A stretch of 64,000 bases of DNA from Dyella sp. SG609 (GTDB lineage: Bacteria; Pseudomonadota; Gammaproteobacteria; Xanthomonadales; Rhodanobacteraceae): the NCBI RefSeq assembly GCF_012275375.1, contig NZ_JAAZQJ010000005.1, positions 1-64,000 on the forward strand, in the 5' to 3' direction. Shown here one piece after another: positions 34,271 through 42,700 of this stretch. The notes beneath the pieces are model-generated. The model worked only from the letters and a program-made list of their open reading frames with translations. It searched no databases and had not been told where the DNA came from. Position numbers and translations under genes: made by a program. Numbering within the stretch: the first letter of the stretch is position 1; every line of letters begins with the position of its first letter.

Positions 34271-35518
34271 ATGCGCGAGATCATGGACGTCCTGCTGGAC
34301 TACGCCTTCTACTACCCGCTGCTGATGTCCTTCGTGTGGATGAGCGGCGGGCTGATCTATTACCTGCGCTGGGAACGCGGCGAACCGCTGCGGGTGGAAC
34401 CGCCCGCGCTGCCGCACGCACCCTTCGTCACCCTGATCGTGCCCTGCCATAACGAAGGCGAACAGGTGCGCGAGACCATCGCCCACCTCGATGCGCAGCG
34501 TTATCCGCACTTCGAGATCATCGCGGTCAACGACGGCTCCACCGACGACACCGGCGCCCAGCTCGACGAACTGCAGAAGCAGTATCCGCGGCTGCGGGTG
34601 ATCCATTTCGCCAGCAACCAGGGCAAGGCGATGGGCCTGCGCATGGCGGCGATGGCGGCGCGCGGCGATTTCCTGGTCTGCGTGGATGGCGATGCGCTGC
34701 TGGACGACTACGCCACGCACTGGCTGGTCAGCCATATGGTGAGCAGCCCGCGGGTGGGCGCGGTCACCGGCAATCCGCGCATCCGCAACCGCTCCACCTT
34801 GCTGGGCAAGCTGCAGGTGGGCGAGTTCTCTTCGATCATCGGGCTGATCAAGCGCGCGCAGCGCGTGTATGGCCGCGTGTTCACCGTGTCCGGCGTGATC
34901 GCCTGTTTCCGCCGCAGCGCGCTGCACGACGTCGGCTACTGGAACACCGACATGGTGACCGAGGACATCGACATCAGCTGGCGCCTGCAGATGCGCCACT
35001 GGGACATCCGCTACGAACCCAATGCGCTGTGCTGGATCCTGATGCCGGAAACCCTGCGCGGCCTGTGGAAGCAGCGCCTGCGCTGGGCGCAGGGCGGCGT
35101 GGAAGTGACCCTGCGCTACCTGCCGGAACTGCTGCGCTGGCGCCGCCGCCGCATGTGGCCGGTGGCGCTGGAATACCTGCTGAGCCTGGTGTGGGCCTAC
35201 GTGATGCTGGCCATCGTGACGCTGTGGCTGCTGGGAAAGTTCGTCGCGCTGCCGCCGGCCCTGCATATCGCCAGCCTGCTGCCGCAATGGCATGGCGTGG
35301 TGCTGGGCATTGTGTGCCTGCTGCAGTTCGGCATCAGCACGCTGATCGACCGCCGCTACGAAACACGCGTGGGCCGCAATTACTACTGGATGATCTGGTA
35401 TCCGCTGACCTACTGGCTGCTGAGCACCGCCACCACCGTGGCGGCCCTGCCGAAGGCGCTGCTCAAGCGCAAGGGCACGCGCGCGGTATGGGTCAGCCCC
35501 GACCGAGGCATACGATGA
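34271..35518 (+). CDS. pgaC: PgaC PNAG synthase (glycosyltransferase 2)
   Basis: The 415-residue inner-membrane enzyme polymerises UDP-GlcNAc. One N-terminal membrane segment precedes the GT-A domain with VPCHNEGEQ, AVNDGSTDD, VDGDALLDD (DxD), TEDIDISW and the processive QRLRWAQGG motif. Several C-terminal helices form the secretion channel with PgaD. Start six bases after pgaB; stop overlaps pgaD by ATGA. C-di-GMP control via PgaCD is known in E. coli and is presumed here. Confidence 0.95.
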   Translation: MREIMDVLLDYAFYYPLLMSFVWMSGGLIYYLRWERGEPLRVEPPALPHAPFVTLIVPCHNEGEQVRETIAHLDAQRYPHFEIIAVNDGSTDDTGAQLDELQKQYPRLRVIHFASNQGKAMGLRMAAMAARGDFLVCVDGDALLDDYATHWLVSHMVSSPRVGAVTGNPRIRNRSTLLGKLQVGEFSSIIGLIKRAQRVYGRVFTVSGVIACFRRSALHDVGYWNTDMVTEDIDISWRLQMRHWDIRYEPNALCWILMPETLRGLWKQRLRWAQGGVEVTLRYLPELLRWRRRRMWPVALEYLLSLVWAYVMLAIVTLWLLGKFVALPPALHIASLLPQWHGVVLGIVCLLQFGISTLIDRRYETRVGRNYYWMIWYPLTYWLLSTATTVAALPKALLKRKGTRAVWVSPDRGIR

Positions 35519-35988
35519 AAGCCGAAGCGATCGTGATCCACCGCCCCGAGCGCCAGCACCCCGCGCGCCGCCTGCTGTTCACCACCGCCACGCTGATGGC
35601 ATGGATGGCGTGGATTTCGCTGTGGCTGCCGCTGGCGACCCTGCTGGCGTGGGCGCTGGGCGTGCGCCTGGGCTACATCGAGATGGTGGTGCGCGAGCAC
35701 GGCCACGGCGGGCAGGACCTGGCCAGGCTGCTGTTGCTGGCGGCGCTGTGCGCGGTGGTGATGCTGGCCTGGTCGTCCTACAACTACCTGCGCTTCGCCC
35801 ATGTCGACCGGCGACGGCGCAGCCGCGCGGTGGACCGGCGCGCCATGGCCGGAGCGCTGGGCGTGCAGCAGGAAACGGCCAGGTGGATGCAGCGCGCGCC
35901 GCGGATGGTGCTGGAGTTTCCCGACGGCGGCGATGTGTTCCATCGCGAAGACGACGACGCACTGAACGAGCGCGCCGTCGCCTGCTGA
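35515..35988 (+). CDS. pgaD: PgaD PNAG synthesis auxiliary protein
   Basis: The 157-residue protein has two membrane helices (about 22-50 and 70-92) and a cytoplasmic C-terminus starting YLRFAHVDRRRR, as in PgaD, which supports PgaC and helps sense c-di-GMP. The start overlaps the pgaC stop by ATGA, completing the gapless pgaABCD operon. Confidence 0.88.
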   Translation: MKAEAIVIHRPERQHPARRLLFTTATLMAWMAWISLWLPLATLLAWALGVRLGYIEMVVREHGHGGQDLARLLLLAALCAVVMLAWSSYNYLRFAHVDRRRRSRAVDRRAMAGALGVQQETARWMQRAPRMVLEFPDGGDVFHREDDDALNERAVAC

Positions 35989-35992
35989 ACGC

Positions 35993-37120
35993 TCAGCGTG
36001 CGTCGTGGCCCGCCGCGGACAGCAGCGGCGCGGGACGCTTGGCGGGCGCTTCGAACAAACGCCACCAGCGTTCGCCCGCGTGCGGTGCGGCCAGGTCCAG
36101 GCGCTCGCCCATGCGCGGAGTGGACAAGGCAACGCCGCGTTCGGCGGCCAGCGCCGTCACCTGCTCGAACGGGTCCTGCCAGCGGTGCATGGCCAGGTCG
36201 AAGGTGCCGTTGTGGATCGGCATCATCCAGCGGCCGCGCAGGTCCAGGTGCGCCTGCACCGAGTCGGCCGGCTGCATGTGCACGTACGGCCATTGCGCGT
36301 CGTAGGCGCCGGTTTCGACGAAGGTCACATCGAACGGACCCAGCCGCTCGCCGATCGCCTTGAAGCCGTCGAAATAGCCGGTGTCGCCGCTGAAGAACAC
36401 GCGCAGGTCGCCGTCGATGACGGCCCACGAGGCCCATAGCGTCTTGTCGCCGTCGAACAGGCCGCGGCCGGAGAAATGCTGGGCCGGCGTGGCGACGAAG
36501 CGCATTCCGTCCACTTCGGTTTCCTGCCACCAGTCGAGCTGGCGGACCTTGCCCGCATCCACGCCCCAGGACACCAGGCGGTCGCCCACGCCGAGCGGGG
36601 TGAGGAACACCTCGGCGCGGTCGGCGAGGAATTCGATGGTGCCGCGGTCGAGATGGTCGTAATGATCGTGCGAGAGCACCACGCCGCGCAGCGGCGGCAG
36701 GTCCTGCAACGCGATCGGCGGCGCGTGGAAACGCTTCGGGCCCATCCACGAGAACGGCGAGGCGCGTTCGGCGAACACCGGGTCGGTGATCCAGAAACCG
36801 CCGCGCAGTTTCAGCAGCAGGGTGGAATGGCCCAGGCGATACAGGCTGCGGTCCGGCGCGGCTTCCAGCTGCGCGCGGGTGAGGCGCTGCACCGGCAGCG
36901 GCATGTCCGGCACCGCGTCCTTGGGCTTGTACAGCATCATGTTCCAGATGATCCTCAGCATCTTGCCCAGGCCTTCCGGCGGGCGCGGACGCGGGTTGCG
37001 GAAACGGTCGCCGCCGCGCTGCGGCGAGGCCTCGTAGCCGCCCAGCGCGGCACGCGCGCGGCGGCTGGCCAGCGTGGCCAGGATGATGGCGAGGGCGAGC
37101 AGGCCCAGCACGATCTTCAT
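35993..37120 (-). CDS. MBL-fold metallohydrolase (RomA/NAPE-PLD-like)
   Basis: The 375-residue protein has an N-terminal membrane segment (about 2-20), then a metallo-beta-lactamase fold: GHSTLLLKL, LSHDHYDHLDRGT (HxHxDH), FVATPAQHFSGRG, FFSGDTGYFDGF and MPIHNGTFDLA give the full di-metal ligand set. The pattern matches UlaG/NAPE-PLD-type phosphodiesterases. It is divergent from a TetR gene with TGTAA-type repeats between. Its stop is 5 bases from the convergent pgaD stop. Confidence 0.88.
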   Translation of the reverse strand: MKIVLGLLALAIILATLASRRARAALGGYEASPQRGGDRFRNPRPRPPEGLGKMLRIIWNMMLYKPKDAVPDMPLPVQRLTRAQLEAAPDRSLYRLGHSTLLLKLRGGFWITDPVFAERASPFSWMGPKRFHAPPIALQDLPPLRGVVLSHDHYDHLDRGTIEFLADRAEVFLTPLGVGDRLVSWGVDAGKVRQLDWWQETEVDGMRFVATPAQHFSGRGLFDGDKTLWASWAVIDGDLRVFFSGDTGYFDGFKAIGERLGPFDVTFVETGAYDAQWPYVHMQPADSVQAHLDLRGRWMMPIHNGTFDLAMHRWQDPFEQVTALAAERGVALSTPRMGERLDLAAPHAGERWWRLFEAPAKRPAPLLSAAGHDAR

Positions 37121-37156
37121 AGGGATTTCCCGGGTTCAGGGGGCGGGGGAGGAAAC

Positions 37157-37209
37157 TACACCGAGCAGTGTAATTTCTCCGCGAGGCAAATGTAAACCCG
37201 TCAGTGTAA
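37157..37209. promoter_or_regulatory. TetR operator candidates between the MBL and tetR genes
   Basis: TACAC-N6-GTGTA (37157-37172) is an inverted repeat. CAGTGTAA occurs twice as a direct repeat at 37166-37173 and 37202-37209, 36 bases apart. The 98-base divergent gap holds both promoters, so autoregulation by the TetR protein is likely. Confidence 0.55.
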
Positions 37210-37218
37210 AATCCGGGC

Positions 37219-37833
37219 ATGCCGACCCCGACCCGCCCCACCCGCCTCACCGACCTCAAGCGCGCCGCCATCCTGGAGGCCGCCATCGACGAGTTCCGCT
37301 CCGCCGGCTACGAAGCCACCAGCATGGACCGCATCGCCGCCCGCGCCGAAGTCTCCAAGCGCACGGTCTACAACCACTTTCCCAGCAAGGAAGTGCTGTT
37401 CATCGAGATCATGCACCAGCTGTGGGAGGCGAGCCGGGAGGGCGAAGAGCTGGTCTACCGCCCCGACCTCCCGCTACGCGACCAGCTGCTGGAACTGGTG
37501 GGCCACAAGATGCGCCTGCTGCACGGCGAGGCGTTCGTCTCGCTGGCGCGCGTGGCTATTGCTGCGGCGATTCATTCGCCGGAGCGGGCGCAGGCGATGG
37601 TGGCGCGGATGAATGAGCGCGAGGAAGGGCTGACCGTGTGGTTGCGCGCGGCGGCCGCGGATGGGCGCCTGAAGATCGACGATCCGGTGTTTGCCGCGCA
37701 CCAGCTGCAAGGGCTGGTGAAGACGTTCGCGTTCTGGCCGCAGATCACTCTGGGGCAACCGCCGTTGCGGCCGAGGGAACGTAAGCGGGTGGCGGAGTCG
37801 GCGGTGGATATGTTTCTGGCGTGGTATGCGTGA
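37219..37833 (+). CDS. TetR-family transcriptional regulator
   Basis: The 204-residue protein has an N-terminal TetR DNA-binding domain (ILEAAIDEFRSAGYEATSMD, AEVSKRTVYNHFPSKEVLF) and a C-terminal effector domain of the AefR-like type. It is divergent from the MBL-fold gene, its likely target. The 3' part uses more mixed codons than the 5' part. Confidence 0.9.
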   Translation: MPTPTRPTRLTDLKRAAILEAAIDEFRSAGYEATSMDRIAARAEVSKRTVYNHFPSKEVLFIEIMHQLWEASREGEELVYRPDLPLRDQLLELVGHKMRLLHGEAFVSLARVAIAAAIHSPERAQAMVARMNEREEGLTVWLRAAAADGRLKIDDPVFAAHQLQGLVKTFAFWPQITLGQPPLRPRERKRVAESAVDMFLAWYA

Positions 37834-37923
37834 GATCGGGCGGGAGCCGCTTTTGTTTAACGCTACTCGTCTTTTGTCACGCTGACGGCCACAAGCCCTC
37901 CCTCGCCCTATCTCAGCAAATAA

Positions 37924-38175
37924 CTACAACCGCGGAAACCAAACACCTCTGTTGGACGGAGCGGCCATATTCGGGATGACATGCGTCTGATCGAGGGTGC
38001 TCACATCAACATCAACAACCACTTCCAGCACCTCTCTTTCGCCAAGGGCCGGAAAAACATCCCGGGACAGAAAAGCCCACGCGTCATTCATATCGTAAGC
38101 AGTGATTCCGCAGCCGATGTTCAGCACGGACGGCATGCCGTTGCTAGACAACTTGAACCAAAAGCGACGCAACAT
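37924..38175 (-). CDS. Small hypothetical protein, FWFKLS family
   Basis: The 83-residue protein begins MLRRFWFKLS and ends RGVWFPRL, with GCGITAYDMNDAW in the middle and VDVSTLDQTHVIPNM before the end. From memory similar small proteins occur widely in proteobacteria beside polymorphic toxin genes. GAGG precedes the ATG at 38175. The DNA is lower in GC than the flanks. It may be an orphan immunity protein; no function is established. Confidence 0.65.
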   Translation of the reverse strand: MLRRFWFKLSSNGMPSVLNIGCGITAYDMNDAWAFLSRDVFPALGEREVLEVVVDVDVSTLDQTHVIPNMAAPSNRGVWFPRL

Positions 38176-38219
38176 ATCGAGCCTCGAACTTAGCAACCGA
38201 TCCTCTTGGGACGCACAGA

Positions 38220-38570
38220 CTAATGAATACGCCGCGTCACAACTGGATCATAGAAACCCTTCGCATGAACCAGGTAGTAGGCTTCGCGCGGCCTGGATTC
38301 TGAAGCACAGCAACCGGGTGCCGAAACCTTTAGCTCCTCAACTCCCCACCAGTGGTCGCGCGACCAAACTTGATACTCCTTGGCGGACATCACGTCGTCA
38401 GGCACGCCCAGCTTCGAGTTGATCTGCCCGATAGTTATATGCGTGAAATCCATCCGCCAAGCGGGTGGAACCTCCCCGTACACACGCACTAAAACTGCTG
38501 GATAGCCATATCGACACGCCCCAAAGATGACCAGCAATACCATCAGCCAAGCGAGCATCTTGTTAGTCAT
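38220..38570 (-). CDS. Small membrane-anchored hypothetical protein
   Basis: The 116-residue protein has one N-terminal membrane helix (MLAWLMVLLVIFGACRYGY) and an extracytoplasmic part. ITIGQINSKLGVPDDVMSAKEYQVW recalls BamE/SmpA-like small lipoproteins in style, and two cysteines (GCC) follow. An in-frame GTG at 38579 with GAGGGG upstream is an alternative start. It lies in the array behind the RHS gene and could be an immunity protein; unproven. Confidence 0.6.
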   Translation of the reverse strand: MTNKMLAWLMVLLVIFGACRYGYPAVLVRVYGEVPPAWRMDFTHITIGQINSKLGVPDDVMSAKEYQVWSRDHWWGVEELKVSAPGCCASESRPREAYYLVHAKGFYDPVVTRRIH

Positions 38571-38653
38571 CGATTGCACGTGCCCCTCTGACAGGAGCCC
38601 ACAGGATAAAGGGCGGGCAGTGGCTGGGACCTCCGCTAGAGATGAGGGCATGC

Positions 38654-39187
38654 CTATCCATTCTGTTTACCAGCAACGTCATTGGATGGTTCGGCCCTAG
38701 CTGCTTTTGCAATCCTGATTTTATGAGCGAGAAGTTCAAACCCCTCGTCAAAGACCTCCCTCACAACTGCCATGTCGCTCGCGGACAATTCGACTTTTTG
38801 AACACCAACTATTGGCGCTGCCTCACTCTGAGAAAATACCCGCGAGTAAACATCGTGATATTCATCAAAAACTCTTCCTTCACTACCAAATGTATGGTGA
38901 ACATCGATCAACAAATTCCATGTATCTAAAACAAGATTTCCATCAAGAATAACGCCTCGACCAGCCGCTTCAGCGACTGAGTCAAAATCAAAAAAACTCT
39001 CAACCCCTGACTGAACATCGGGAAACACCTTCATTACTTCCTGTAGCAGCCCGCTCTTGCCGTCACAAGAAAAAATCAGCACCCCTTTTTCTGTCAAGAA
39101 GAATTCATGCCCATCTTCCGGGGAAACCCAGCCAAGCCAAATAGCCTCTCCCTTCAACGCTATAGCGACCGGAAATACTTCCATCAT
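38654..39187 (-). CDS. Hypothetical protein in RHS island, candidate immunity
   Basis: The 177-residue acidic protein starts MMEVFPVAIALKGEAIWLGW and has no signal or membrane segment. Aromatic and acidic residues are frequent (FFDFDSVAEAAG, FDEYHDVYSRVF), as in many cytoplasmic immunity proteins. Its GC content is below average. ATG codons at 39187 and 39184 are both possible. I recognise no family. Confidence 0.6.
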   Translation of the reverse strand: MMEVFPVAIALKGEAIWLGWVSPEDGHEFFLTEKGVLIFSCDGKSGLLQEVMKVFPDVQSGVESFFDFDSVAEAAGRGVILDGNLVLDTWNLLIDVHHTFGSEGRVFDEYHDVYSRVFSQSEAAPIVGVQKVELSASDMAVVREVFDEGFELLAHKIRIAKAARAEPSNDVAGKQNG

Positions 39188-39366
39188 CTTATGATCCAAA
39201 GAGGTAACGGTTAATTGCCCAATATCCGATCAACTTCATCTGAGAAAGTAAGCCCAAGGGGATGGCGATGCCCAAGCCGGCACAAGGAGCTGTTAACGCG
39301 CCCATCCTGTAGTTGCTCGCCTAGCATCCGTCCCATATCAGTGCCTCTGCGCAGGCAAAACAGCGC

Positions 39367-39708
39367 CTAAGACAAACAGGGGAAGCCCGTCACCTCAAGC
39401 GTCAATCCAGTCTCAGCAAGCAAACGAATGGCGTCCATCGAGAGGGAGACCATAAACGCCGCAACCTCATCTGGTGTGTAGTACACCGCGACACGGAGCT
39501 CCCCTCCCTCAGGCACCTCGGCAAGCACAGATTGAAGTGCGCCGACAAAACCTACAATTGCCTGATCGATATCAGATGCTGAAGCGTTGCTGGCTAGCTC
39601 TATCGACACGCCCAACCGATCAGACCAGGACTCGATCTTAAAAAGCATTCCCAAATTGGAAAATTTTGCGCCCTCACCGGGAAAATTCGCAATAACATTG
39701 ATTTCCAT
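39367..39708 (-). CDS. Probable cognate immunity protein of the RHS toxin
   Basis: The 113-residue cytoplasmic protein starts five bases after the RHS stop codon, with GGACGG upstream as ribosome site. Such coupling is the normal position of the immunity gene for an RHS toxin. The protein is acidic and alpha/beta in appearance (MEINVIANFPGEGAKFSN, ELRVAVYYTPDEVAAFMVSL). The family is not recognised; the call rests on position. Confidence 0.6.
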   Translation of the reverse strand: MEINVIANFPGEGAKFSNLGMLFKIESWSDRLGVSIELASNASASDIDQAIVGFVGALQSVLAEVPEGGELRVAVYYTPDEVAAFMVSLSMDAIRLLAETGLTLEVTGFPCLS

Positions 39709-39713
39709 ATTAG

Positions 39714-42700
39714 CTACCGTCCACCCTTGATGTAATTCGGCTCAACTTTCGGCAAATCCGTAGAAAGCTGACGCCTTCTCTCAGGTCCACACACCTCCCC
39801 ACAATCACAGGGATCCTCGCATTGACCAGAATTCATCGGCGAGAATATCGACCACGCAACGATCGATACTCGCATCGCACAGGTTTTAGCCAAACCAGAC
39901 AATCCAGACTTCTGCAGACCGGACTTTTGCAAATTCTTCCATCGTTCATACTCATCCATTGCAGCATCACGCGGAATCTGACCGGTCTTGGGATCCTTCA
40001 GGCTCTTCATGAGCCTCCCCCCGTCCTCCTTATGCAGCCAGTTCCAAAAATCTTTCGGCAGTCCGTAGTAGTTGTCCCACGGACCGAGGCCCAAAGGATC
40101 AGAAGAATTGATCGGATCCGCCCCGACATAGGCATAAGTACTTACCTGACCACCAAACAGACCCAAAGGATCACTTTGGACGTATCTGCCCGTTTGCGCC
40201 TCAAAATTGCGGCTCACGTTGTACATCAGTCCATTCTCTACATCTAAGTATTGGCCCGGGAAACGCAAGTTAATAGCCTGCCCGTTCGCTTTCGGCACTT
40301 TCTCGCCGAACGGATTTGCCTGATAGCTCCACTGCCAAATCGCCGCCCCGGCGCCATCGGTGACCACTCGCGGCGTGCCCAATCCGTCCGCATGCACGAA
40401 GCCTAAGGTACTGGTGCCACCGACCGTATCTACGACCGCCAAGGGCATACTCCCGAGCCAGATGTAGCTACGGCTTGCCACCCCGTACTCACCTAATAGC
40501 TGACTGCCTTCGTCGTAGGCAAAACGTTGACTGGTTGCAGACGACTTACCAACCCGCTCCCCTACCGCGTTATAGATGTAGCTCGCGATGGTCTGGCCAT
40601 TGCGCTGCGTCACAGTCATGCGATTCCGGTCGTTGTAGCCATAACCAAACGTGTCACCGCCCGTCCCGTTACCAGTGGTGTTGCCGTTGGCATCGTATGT
40701 GCGCGCGCTGCTTCCGATGCTCGTCAGCCTGTGCGTACCCGCCTGATAACCATAGGCTCCCGTTGCCAGACCGTTGCTTGCTTTGCTTAGACGATCGCCC
40801 GTCTTGTTATAGGTGTAGGTCTCGATGGCCTGACCTTGGGCATCCTTCAGTCCCAGCAAGCGATAGAGCGGGTCGTAGTTGTAAGTCTCGATCGACGGAT
40901 TGGCCCCGGACGCATTACCCAGCGCCGTGATGTTGCCCATCGCATCGCGTGCGAAGTGCAGATTCAGTGCCGGACTGACGACATCCGTGACTGCGTAATT
41001 TGCATCGTAGCTACGCGTGATCGTCTGGCCATTACCCAATGTATAGCTGGCAATAGGACCGAACGGCAGGTAGCTGACATTGGTTACCACATTGCCGGCA
41101 CTGCCCGCACCCGGCAGCTGCGCGGTGACCACATTGATGCGCCCTAAGCTGTCGCGGCCGTACTGGATAAAGGTTCCATCCGGCGTGCGAGTGCTTGCGA
41201 GGCGGTCCGCCAGGGTATACGTGTAACTGACCGTATCGACGCTGGTGCCTTGGGTCTGGCGCTTCTGCACCACATTGCCGCGGAGGTCGTAGCAGTAGAC
41301 CGTGGTGACCGCTGTCTCCACCATGCTAGTCAGGTGGCCGGCTGGATAGGAGCCCGTGCAACCGGTAACGCTATTGGCTTCGTCATAGTGATAGCTGACG
41401 TTGGCGGAGCTGGTCGGATAGGTAGTCGCAGTGATGCGGTTCAGCGCATCGTAGGTGCTATGGCTGACCACGCCCCTCGCATCCGTGGCCTGAATGCGAT
41501 TACCCGCGGCGTCGTAAACGTAGGTGGACGTACCGGTGTCCGGGCTGTGCAGACCGGTGGCGTTGCCCAGTCCGTCGTAGTCGTACGTCGTGTTCAGGCT
41601 ATCCGGATCGCTCACACCCTGCAGCTCATCGCGCGGGCCATAGGCGAACACGCTCTGGGTGTTCTGCGTGGCGGTATCGGTGCCGTTGTAATTATCGATC
41701 GTGCTGACCAGGCGGTTCAGCGCGTCGTAGCCTTGCTTGCGCTGGATGCCCAGCGCATCGGCGCTACGCACGAGATTGCCATTGCCGTCGTAGCTGTCGC
41801 TGAAGCTCGCGTCGAAGACCGTGCGATTGAGGCCATCCTTGATGCCGGTCAGCTGCCCCAGCGTGTTGTAGCTGCGGGCCAGCGAGCGGCGCAGGGTGTT
41901 GCTGGCGTCGAAGGTCTCTTCCTTGGTCTTGTTGCCGGCGGCATCCAGCGTGTAGTGGATGCGGTTGCCCAAGGCGTCCGTGATGTCGGTGAGGCGATGG
42001 GCGGCGTCATAGGTGTAGGTCACCTGTACGCCGTCCGGGTCCTTGATCGAGGCGACGGCACCGTAAGGCGTGTAGCCGATCTGCGTGACCGCGTCGTTCG
42101 GCGAGGTACTGCCGTCCGCGTTCGCGCGGACGGTGCGGGTCGACAGCCAGCCGCGCGCCGTGTAGGTCGAATCGGTCAGGACGCCATTGGCGTCGCGCTG
42201 ACGGACGACGCGGCCGTTCTTGTCATAGGCCACCATGGTGGTGACTTGCCCAATGGCATTGGTGACCTGATAAAGATCGCCCGCCCGGTGGCAGGCGCCG
42301 CCCGCCGTCCCGCAACCCGACTCGTCGGTGCTCAGGTAGTAGCTGTAGTGCGCCGTGCTCGTGAGATCGGTGCGCGGCCCGGTGATGCTGAGAAGCAGAC
42401 CGATGCGGGGGCATTGCGTGCCATCCACGGCATCGCAGTACGTATAGGTCCAGCGACGCACGCCAGCAGGGACAGCCCCGGTGACAGCGCAGGTGTAGCT
42501 GGCGGCCGTTGAAGCATCGATGTCACAGCGCGCTAGCGCCCATCCGGCCGCGTTGTAAACCCAGCTGGTGCTGGATACGACAGTGCCGCCGGCGTCGCTG
42601 AGTGTCCGCGCCAGAGGTACGCGAAGGGCCGCATTCCATCCGATGCTGGCCGTACGCTGCGTCGCCGTCCCTACGCCCTCGACACGCTGCTGGAGCAGGC

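Noticed and set aside
32303-35293. Long minus-strand open frame opposite pgaB and pgaC
   Set aside because: Antisense to well-supported pga genes and rich in His, Gln and Arg.
41250-42512. Plus-strand open frame opposite the RHS repeats
   Set aside because: A periodic shadow of the YD repeats (VVAV/RAIHGI patterns), not an independent gene.
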